9,711 nucleotides of DNA from Desulfobacteraceae bacterium (GTDB lineage Bacteria; Desulfobacterota; Desulfobacteria; Desulfobacterales; Desulfobacteraceae). The stretch spans positions 1 through 9,711 of the forward strand of contig DAOWDR010000068.1 of the NCBI GenBank assembly GCA_030638935.1, read 5' to 3'. The notes under the pieces were generated by a model that did no database searches, had not been told where the DNA came from, and was given only the letters and a program-made list of their open reading frames with translations. Shown here piece after piece: positions 1 through 6,900 of the stretch. Position 1 is the stretch's first letter. Each line of letters opens with the position of its first letter. The position numbers and the translations under genes are program-made.

Positions 1-186
1 GGTCATTGACGAAGCAGACGAAGACACTGAAGAAATTGAACTGGAAGAAGATGAGGAACTGATTGAGGAGGACATCCTTGATGAATTGGATGATGACACC
101 GAAATCATTGACGAAGATGAAGAACTTGAGGTCATTGACGAAGCAGACGAAGACACTGAAGAAATTGAGCTGGACGAAGATGAAGA
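1..186 (+). repeat. Acid-coding tandem repeat, 129-base period
   Basis: The stretch beginning at base 1 (GGTCATTGACGAAGCAGACG) recurs at base 130 in the same reading frame, offset by exactly 129 bases (43 codons). The first 39 bases are identical, and similarity fades by about base 57/186. Both copies encode VIDEADEDTEEIEL. Shorter sub-repeats encoding variants of IELDEDEELE lie between and after them (to about 240). The high DNA-level identity suggests recent duplication or gene conversion rather than selection on acidity alone. The array enters the window already in progress, so its full length is not visible. Confidence 0.85.
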
Positions 187-1099
187 TCTCGAAGAGATTG
201 AACTGGACGAAGATGAGGAGCTTGAAGCAGTTGACGGACTTGATGAAGATGAACTCAATGCACTTGAAGAATTCAGAAAACAACGTGAACTTGCTGAACA
301 CTTTGATAACACCCTGGGGGAAAGAGAAAAAAAATTTAATGTCTATGTAACTGTTCCCAAGGGGAAATATACCATTGGCACCAAAAAGAGTCTAAAAGCC
401 AGCCTGGAACTTCAACAATTTGACATGCCGGAGGTGCATATCGGCAAATACCCGGTTACCAATTCTCTTTTTGAAATTTTCATTGATCAAACCGGCTATG
501 TAACCACCGCAGAAAAAAAAGGGTTTGGTATTGTTTACCATGCCAGATATAAGAAAACCGGTAAGACTTCTTCCTGGAATAAGAGTGCCGGATCTGAAGA
601 TGTAAAAGATGCTTGCTGGCACCAGCCATCAGGTCCCGGGTCCACGCTTCACGGGAAACGAAACCACCCGGTGGTTCAGGTCAGTATTGAAGACGCCTTT
701 GCCTATGCCTCCTGGATCGGCAGACGGATACCCACCGAAGCTGAATGGGAATCTGCCGCCAGAACCGATTTGGGATATAAATATCCCTGGGGGGATGAAT
801 TCAAACCAAGTGCCCTCAACATTGAGAAAAGTGGGTTCTCCGACACCTGCCCCGTGGATGAGTATGACGATGATGCCAATGAATTTAAAATAGTGGATAT
901 GCTGGGAAATATCATGGAATGGACCTCTGACATGGAAAAACCCCCGTTTAAGACAAAACAGGATACCCTGTATTGTATAGTAAAGGGTGGAGCATGGAAT
1001 GCAACTCCCAATGTAACCATTAGTTCCCGGGCATTGTTTAAAACCGGATTTTCCGCCAACACCATTGGTTTCAGATGCATATCTGAAATATTCCTATGA
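2..1099 (+). CDS. SUMF1/FGE-fold protein with acidic repeat N-terminus, 5' partial
   Basis: The reading frame is open from base 2 to the TGA at 1097-1099 (365 codons visible), so the true start lies upstream; the internal TTG at 86 is not a convincing start because the acidic pattern runs through it. Residues 1-91 are dominated by Asp and Glu, with no Lys, Arg or His before residue 92, and contain tandem repeats. From about residue 113 comes a formylglycine-generating-enzyme/sulfatase-modifying-factor fold: an opening PKGKYTIGT strand, HIGKYPVTN, HPVVQVS, RRIPTEAEWESAAR, YPWGDEF, DMLGNIMEWTSD, KGGAW and a closing IGFRC. True FGE enzymes carry a catalytic Cys pair just after the RGGSW-like motif; here that segment (KGGAWNATPNVTISSRA) has none. 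Formylglycine formation is therefore unlikely. A structural, binding or other PvdO/EgtB-type role is possible, but the function is unknown. The stop overlaps the xerD start (ATGA). Confidence 0.85.
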   Translation, partial: VIDEADEDTEEIELEEDEELIEEDILDELDDDTEIIDEDEELEVIDEADEDTEEIELDEDEDLEEIELDEDEELEAVDGLDEDELNALEEFRKQRELAEHFDNTLGEREKKFNVYVTVPKGKYTIGTKKSLKASLELQQFDMPEVHIGKYPVTNSLFEIFIDQTGYVTTAEKKGFGIVYHARYKKTGKTSSWNKSAGSEDVKDACWHQPSGPGSTLHGKRNHPVVQVSIEDAFAYASWIGRRIPTEAEWESAARTDLGYKYPWGDEFKPSALNIEKSGFSDTCPVDEYDDDANEFKIVDMLGNIMEWTSDMEKPPFKTKQDTLYCIVKGGAWNATPNVTISSRALFKTGFSANTIGFRCISEIFL

Positions 1100-2001
1100 T
1101 AACTTCAAATCCCTTGGATCATTTAATCGAAAACTATCTGGATTTTCTGATAATTGAAAAAGGTCTGTCCCATAACAGTATTGAATCCTATTCAACCGAT
1201 CTGTCAGGCTATGGTGATTTTCTTGAAAAAAATAAGATTAATGACATGGCCCAGGCCGATACCACCGTCATCCTGGCCTGGCTGATCCACCTGGCCAAAA
1301 AAGGCCTATCTTCAAAATCCAGGGCCAGGCATCTGATTACCATACGAGGATTTTATAAATATCTTATCAGTGAAAAACACTTAAGCATCAATCCGGTAAA
1401 AGATGTGGATATCCCCAAAATTGGCCAGGCACTTCCCAAAATCATGTCCGTTGCAGAAGTTGAAACACTTCTGGATACAGGAGACTTGACCAAGCCCAGG
1501 GAACTTAGAAATGTCGCCATGATGGAAATCATGTACGGAGCAGGTCTCAGGGTATCGGAGTTAATTTTTCTTAAGCTACAGGATGTAAACCTGGATGCCG
1601 GTGTTTTGCGGGTCATGGGAAAAGGGTCAAAAGAAAGAATTGTTCCCATTGGCGCCAAGGCCAAATCCATCACCCAGGAATGGATTGACACAGGGCGTCC
1701 CCTGGTTTTAAAAAACATCCCAAGCCAGTACCTATTTGTTGCAAGGGCTGGAAAGCCCATGACACGGCAGGCATTTTGGAAAATCATTAAAAAAAATGCC
1801 GGTCTGGCCGGGATTTCCAAAAATATCACACCACATACCCTGCGTCATTCTTTTGCCACCCACCTTCTGGAAGGAGGGGCAGACCTGAGATCTGTCCAGA
1901 CCATGCTGGGACATTCAGATATATCCACCACCCAAATTTATACACATATTTCAAGGGAATACCTTATAAAAATGCATCAAAAATTTCACCCAAGAAATTA
2001 A
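1096..2001 (+). CDS. xerD: Site-specific tyrosine recombinase XerD
   Basis: This complete 301-residue protein has the usual length for XerC/XerD. Its family resolves chromosome dimers at the dif site in the terminus, acting with a partner recombinase and FtsK. The N-terminal SAM-like core-binding domain covers about residues 1-105 (YLDFLIIEKGLS..SYSTDL), and the catalytic domain follows. All catalytic residues are visible: Arg152 (GAGLRVSEL), Lys176 (GKGSKER), His247 and Arg250 (HTLRHSF), His273 (LGHSDIS) and the nucleophile Tyr282 (TTQIYTH). They fall 3-4 positions from the E. coli XerD numbering. The C-terminal tail MHQKFHPR is typical of XerD rather than XerC, though the paralogues are hard to separate by eye. 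The ATG at 1096 overlaps the upstream TGA (ATGA), no clear Shine-Dalgarno precedes it, and translational coupling is likely. No inverted-repeat or att-like sites suggest a mobile-element integrase. Confidence 0.93.
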   Translation: MITSNPLDHLIENYLDFLIIEKGLSHNSIESYSTDLSGYGDFLEKNKINDMAQADTTVILAWLIHLAKKGLSSKSRARHLITIRGFYKYLISEKHLSINPVKDVDIPKIGQALPKIMSVAEVETLLDTGDLTKPRELRNVAMMEIMYGAGLRVSELIFLKLQDVNLDAGVLRVMGKGSKERIVPIGAKAKSITQEWIDTGRPLVLKNIPSQYLFVARAGKPMTRQAFWKIIKKNAGLAGISKNITPHTLRHSFATHLLEGGADLRSVQTMLGHSDISTTQIYTHISREYLIKMHQKFHPRN

Positions 2002-2103
2002 GCAGATGGAAATAAAACCCATTCTTGAAAAATAGCAGTTAAAACCATGAACAGTGTAACCGCAGACTAATTCTGATAAACTTTCGGAAACCCCTGTAAA
2101 ACC

Positions 2104-2125
2104 GGGCTTTTATCCATAAAAGCCC
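2104..2125. other. Perfect inverted repeat (possible hairpin or terminator)
   Basis: GGGCTTTTAT (2104-2113) and ATAAAAGCCC (2116-2125) are exact reverse complements separated by CC. As RNA this would form an 8-bp stem GGGCTTTT/AAAAGCCC closing a 6-base loop. It lies 102 bases after the xerD stop and ahead of pfaD, so transcription termination of the xerD operon is a natural guess. There is no run of T after it on the + strand, and only a short TTTT on the opposite strand, so it is not a canonical intrinsic terminator. An operator or processing site is equally possible. Confidence 0.5.
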
Positions 2126-2160
2126 CAAAGCAACCATTGATTATCAACTCTATTGTATGC

Positions 2161-2246
2161 TAAAAGGTATCCTTGTCCCATGGAACGGGTGTGAAACCAC
2201 CTGCCGTGTTTCAGCCATTGACTGCGATAGCAAGAGACCTTTACCA
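2161..2246 (+). ncRNA. Candidate structured leader of pfaD, cobalamin-riboswitch-like
   Basis: Several short blocks occur in the order found in cobalamin riboswitches. GGTATCC (2166-2172) resembles the 5' GGUNCC block. GGAACGGGTGTGAAACC (2182-2198) resembles GGGAA..GGUGNRAAUCC. GCC..CAGCCATTG (2203-2220) resembles the GC.G..CCCGCCACUGU block. AGCAAGAGACCT (2229-2240) resembles the B12 box AGYCAGRAGACCUGCC with one base missing. AAAGGT (2163-2168) can pair with ACCTTT (2237-2242) to close the element, and GGTG/CACC (2188-2191, 2198-2201) can form an inner hairpin. Mismatches are real: CCCGCCACTG reads TTTCAGCCATTG, the TGCC end of the box is lost, and the peripheral arms are very short. It ends 27 bases before the pfaD ATG, which suits a leader controlling that gene. 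It may be a divergent or decayed aptamer, or coincidence. Confidence 0.35.
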
Positions 2247-2273
2247 CGAACCCTTAGCTTTGATGAATAGACT

Positions 2274-3875
2274 ATGGATAACGCATACGCTTTAAAAAAA
2301 ATATTAAGGCAGGTATCAAAACCTGTCTACATCATAGAAACCAATGGGCAGCTCTCTTGTTCAAACAAAGAAGAGAAACTATTGTCTTTGCCAAAGATGG
2401 AGACCTCATCCCCTGGCGCAATTAGTAGAATTGCTTTTTTACCGGCCATTGGCCTGGAAAATCTCGGAGATAAAACATTTAAAAAAAGACATGGTTTGGC
2501 CTATCCCTATGTGGCAGGTGCCATGGCAAATGGAATTTCTTCTGCCCAGATGGTAAAAACAATGGCAGAAAACGGCATGATGGGCTTCCTGGGTGCCGGC
2601 GGCCTTTCCTTGGACAAAATTGAAAAAAATATCATTGAGCTGAAACAAAGCCTTCAGGGCAAACCCTTTGGTTTCAATCTGATTCACAGCCTGGGAGACC
2701 CTGACCATGAAATGGCGACGGTGGAGCTCTACCTGAAACATCAGATCCGCCTGATCAGTGCAGCAGCCTTCATGCGGATGACCCTTCCCCTTGTCTACTA
2801 TAGAGTCAAAGGAATTTTCCGGGATCAAACCAATAATATTGTAACCCCCAACCGCATTATTGCCAAAGTCTCCAGGATTGAAATCGCCAGACAATTCTTT
2901 GCACCACCTCCTGAAAAGCTGATAGCCCAATTGCGGCAAGCAGGGATGATAACCCGGGAAGAAGCTAAGTTATCACAACAAATCCCCATGGCCCAGGATT
3001 TAACAGCAGAGGCAGATTCAGGAGGTCACACTGATAACCGGCCGGCTCTCACCCTTTTGCCCACCATGGTTGCCCTGAAAAACGAATTCATGGAAACCTA
3101 TCACTATAAAACACCTTTATGTGTGGGAATGGCCGGTGGCATTGCCACCCCGGAATCAGCAGCAGCAGCTTTCAGCATGGGTGCGGCTTATATTCTGACA
3201 GGTTCCATCAACCAATCCTGTGTGGAGGCCGGTATTTGTGAAGATGTCAAAAAACTGCTCTGCCAGGCAGAACAGGCAGATGTGGCAATGGCCCCGGCAG
3301 CCGACATGTTTGAAATCGGTGCCAGGGTGCAGGTGTTGAAACGGGGAACCCTGTTTCCGATCAGGGCTGAAAAACTATACCGTCTTTACAAAGCCCATGC
3401 CTGTTTTGAAAAAATCAATGAAAAATCACGAAAAGAGATCGAAGAAAAATTTCTTCTGACCGGGTTTGAAAACGCCTGGCAGTCCACCAAAAAGTTTTTT
3501 GAAAGCCAGGGAAATACCAAGGAGATCCAAAGGGCTCAAACAGATCCCAAATATAAAATGGCCCTGGTATTTAGATCCTATCTGGGCCAGTCCTCCAGGT
3601 GGGCGATTGATGGCATTCCCCAAAGAAAGATGGATTACCAGATCTGGTGTGGGCCGTCCATTGGTGCCTTTAACCAATGGGTCAGAGGAAGTTTCCTTGA
3701 GAGCCATGAGAACAGGAAAACTGCAGAAGTGGCATTAAACCTTTTGTTTGGGGCCTGTCTCTGCACAAGGGCCTCTTTTCTCCGGGCCCAGGGCATTGAA
3801 CTGCCCTTGGAATTAACTTCTTTCAAACCTTTGCAAAAGAAAGACCTTCTGCCTCTGATTTCAGGGGAATCCTGA
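2274..3875 (+). CDS. pfaD: PfaD-type enoyl reductase (FMN, nitronate-monooxygenase fold)
   Basis: This 533-residue protein matches the length and motifs of PfaD, the stand-alone enoyl reductase of polyunsaturated fatty acid (Pfa) synthases. PfaD works in trans on acyl chains held by the ACPs of the multidomain synthase. The fold is an FMN-binding TIM barrel related to FabK and 2-nitropropane dioxygenase. Visible signatures are YPYVAGAMANGISS (78-90), GFLGAGGL (104-111), EADSGGHTDNRP (246-257, with the conserved His252), the FMN-phosphate region GMAGGIATPES..AAFSMGAAYILTGS (285-311), APAADMFEIGARVQVLKRGT (340-359) and the PfaD-specific C-terminal cap WCGPSIGAFNQW..FGACLCTRASFLRAQG (458-507). 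ATG 2274 is the first start after an in-frame TAG at 2268; no good ribosome-binding site precedes it. Related PksE-type enoyl reductases occur in trans-AT polyketide clusters, but the Pfa-like synthase next door favours PfaD. Being first in the cluster differs from the Shewanella order pfaA-B-C-D. Confidence 0.92.
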   Translation: MDNAYALKKILRQVSKPVYIIETNGQLSCSNKEEKLLSLPKMETSSPGAISRIAFLPAIGLENLGDKTFKKRHGLAYPYVAGAMANGISSAQMVKTMAENGMMGFLGAGGLSLDKIEKNIIELKQSLQGKPFGFNLIHSLGDPDHEMATVELYLKHQIRLISAAAFMRMTLPLVYYRVKGIFRDQTNNIVTPNRIIAKVSRIEIARQFFAPPPEKLIAQLRQAGMITREEAKLSQQIPMAQDLTAEADSGGHTDNRPALTLLPTMVALKNEFMETYHYKTPLCVGMAGGIATPESAAAAFSMGAAYILTGSINQSCVEAGICEDVKKLLCQAEQADVAMAPAADMFEIGARVQVLKRGTLFPIRAEKLYRLYKAHACFEKINEKSRKEIEEKFLLTGFENAWQSTKKFFESQGNTKEIQRAQTDPKYKMALVFRSYLGQSSRWAIDGIPQRKMDYQIWCGPSIGAFNQWVRGSFLESHENRKTAEVALNLLFGACLCTRASFLRAQGIELPLELTSFKPLQKKDLLPLISGES

Positions 3876-3977
3876 TTGTAAAACTTTTGTCAAAAACCCT
3901 ATCAATGGATGATTTCCCCCATTTTCAATAGTATATTACCCATTAAATTTACTATTAATTTTTAAAAAAATGCATCC

Positions 3978-6900
3978 ATGACCAAGACAGATAAAAATTC
4001 AAACACAAATGCTATTGCCATCATCGGAATGGGATGTATTTTCCCAAAATCCAGCAATCTAAAAGAATACTGGCACCTGCTTTTCAATGGAATTGATGCC
4101 ATTGAAGATGTTCCAGACACCCATTGGAAATTAAAGGATTATTTTGACCAGGACCCCACAACCCCGGATCATACCTATTGCACCAGGGGCGGATTTATTC
4201 CGGAAATTGCGTTTGATCCCTTAAGCTACGGCATCCCGCCCAACAACCTTTCGGCCACAGATACCTCCCAGCTTTTGGGACTGGAAGTTGCCAGGATGGC
4301 CCTGGAAGATGCCGGTTACCCGATCAGCCATCCCTATCTTGAAGAAAAAACAGTGAATGTGATTTTGGGTGTTACCGGCACCCAGGAACTTGTTATCCCT
4401 CTGGGAGCAAGGCTTGGTCACCCCATCTGGAAAAAAGCCCTGGAAGATTCAGGCATCAGTCCCGAAAAAAAAGAAGAGATTATCCATCGAATTCAAGATG
4501 CCTACGTTCCATGGCAGGAAAATTCATTTCCAGGCCTTCTGGGCAATGTGGTGGCTGGCAGGATTGCCAACCGCTTGAATCTGTCCGGCACCAATACTGT
4601 CAGTGATTCTGCCTGTGCAAGTTCCCTTTCCGCAATTCACACGGCTGTCATGGAGTTGTTATCCCATAGATGCGACATGTCCATCACAGGCGGGGTGGAT
4701 ACCTTAAACGATATTTTCATGCACATGTGTTTTGCAAAGACCGGGGTGTTGTCACATACCAGCGATATAAAACCGTTTTCAAAGGATGCCGATGGGACGG
4801 TATTGGGAGAAGGCATTGGTATGCTGGTCCTCAAGCGTCTCGAAGATGCAAAACGAGATAAAGACAGAATTTATGCCCTCATCAAAGGCATGGGAACCGC
4901 AAGTGATGGCAAAACATCAGCCATTTATGCCCCCGAAGCAAAAGGCCAAATAAAGGCATTGAAACAAGCCTATGAGCTGGCAGATATTCATCCCTCCACT
5001 GTGGAACTGATTGAAGCCCACGGCACCGGTACCCGGGTGGGCGACAAGGTGGAGTTCACCGCATTAAAGGCGTATTTTAACCACCAGGATTTAAAAACCG
5101 ATTCCAAAAATAAAACAGCTATCGGGTCGGTTAAATCCATGATCGGCCATACAAAGGCGGCAGCAGGGGCCGCAGGTATCATCAAAACCGCCCTTGCCCT
5201 GTATAATAAAGTGATTCCCCCCACCATAAAAGCCGACACCCCGGATCCCGAACTGGATATCAACAATTCAGCCTTTTACCTGAATTCCCAGTCCAAACCC
5301 TGGATGGCAAAGTCAGATGGCAGCCACCCGAGACGATCGGGCATCAGTGCCTTTGGGTTTGGCGGAAGTAATTTCCATGCAATTTTGGAAGAATATGACC
5401 CAAAAAAATCCCATGTATCCTGGGATGGCTCTGTCCAGATTCTTGCCTTTTCCTCCAGCAGAAAAAAAGCTCTTTTAAATCAGGTCAATGCCTTCAAAGA
5501 AAAGGTCAATGCCGATTCCAGCCTTGATTCTGACCCAGAAGGAAAAAACACGATCATTGCCTGGCAAGCCTTTGAATCCAGACAAAACTTTTCCTGTGAT
5601 GATGAGTTCAGGCTTTTGATCGTTCTAAAAAAAGAGGATGATCACAATGAACTGATTGAAAAAGCCCTTCTTACAATAACAGATGAAACTGTTTCCCACG
5701 GCTCTATATTCTTTGCAACAGGAAAGCCAAAAGGAAAACTTGGCTTTTTATTTCCCGGTCAGGGCAGTCAGTATACACAGATGGCAAAAACCCTGTCCTC
5801 GGTGTTTCCAGAAGCCATGGAAGCAATTTCCCTTGCCCAGTCCTGTTTTCAAGAGGGAAACCCAGACAAGCCATATAAACCCCTCATAGACTATATTTTT
5901 CCACCGCCCAAACACCTGCAGTCAAAAACAAAATCCGAAGAAGATTTAAGGAAAACTAATATTGCCCAGCCGGCCCTTGGGGCGATTAGTCTTGGGATGA
6001 CTGAAGTTTTAAAACGATTCAAGGTTGCCCCCACAATGACCTGCGGCCACAGTTTCGGAGAATTGTCAGCCCTTTATGCTGCAGGATGGATAGATAAAGC
6101 TGTCTTCCTACAGCTTGCAGCGGCCAGGGGTAAATACATGGCAGCAGTAGGAAAAGAGAATACAGATTCCGGCAGCATGCTGGCCGTTCAAGCCCCCATC
6201 AAGGATATTGAAGCCCTGATTGCAGAGGAAAACCTTGACCTTGTCCTTGCCAATAAAAACAGCCCCGCCCAGGGAGTTCTTTCCGGCGGCACCCATGAAA
6301 TCGACAAGGCAAACAAACTATGTAAACAAAAAAAGATGCGTGCCATCAAACTTCCTGTGGCTGCTGCATTCCACAGCGAACTGGTTGAAGAAGCAGCCAC
6401 CCCCTTCAAAGACTATATTGCAAATAAACAAGTAACTCCCACCAAGATTGATGTCTTGTCCAATACAACCGGCTTCCCTTACCCTGGTGACCAAGACCAG
6501 ATCAAGGATCTCCTTGGCAATCAACTCATGCACCCGGTCAATTTTATCGACAATATAGAACAAATGTACAAAAACGGGATTTCCACATTTGTCGAAATCG
6601 GTCCAAAAGCCGTTCTGACAGGACTTATAAAATCAATATTAAAAGAAAAAAATATCACAGCCCTTTCCCTGGATTCTTCTGCAGGAAAAAAATCAGGAAT
6701 TGAAGATCTTGCACGGGTACTCTGTATGATTGCGGCCAACGGTTTTTTTGTGGACCTGACCCAATGGGAAGAAAAAGTAAAACAGCCAAGGGCAAAAAAA
6801 ATGAAAGTTATGCTCTCCGGCGCAAATCCTAAACCGGTAAAAAAACCTGATACCGTGTTCCCTAAGACACCCCCAGCAACAGACGAACCCTCCATGGTGA

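Noticed and set aside
703..1080. Minus-strand open frame of 125 codons inside the FGE-fold gene
   Set aside because: It lies wholly opposite a strongly supported coding frame, and its translation shows no recognisable domain.
1353..1829. Minus-strand open frame of 158 codons inside xerD
   Set aside because: It is the antisense shadow of xerD; the sense frame contains all catalytic residues.
1096..2001. Possibility that the tyrosine recombinase is an integrase of a genomic island or integron
   Set aside because: Its length, catalytic spacing and C-terminus match housekeeping XerD, and there is no tRNA, att-like direct repeat or cassette array beside it.
2137..2147. Short palindrome TTGATTATCAA, with TTGATT as a possible -35 box and nearby TATGCT or TAAAAG as a -10 box for pfaD
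   Set aside because: The spacing fits poorly, or would put the transcription start inside the candidate leader RNA, and an 11-base palindrome is easily found by chance.
2439..2939. Minus-strand open frame of 166 codons inside pfaD
   Set aside because: It is antisense to highly conserved PfaD motifs and has no independent support.
3876..3977. AT-rich gap between pfaD and the large synthase, with TATATT at 3932-3937 as a possible -10 box
   Set aside because: No acceptable -35 box at the right distance and no hairpin were seen, so a separate promoter cannot be supported; read-through from pfaD is equally likely.
3970..3981. Alternative ATG at 3970 just upstream of the synthase start
   Set aside because: It is out of frame and meets a TGA after three codons; the ATG at 3978 opens the KS frame.
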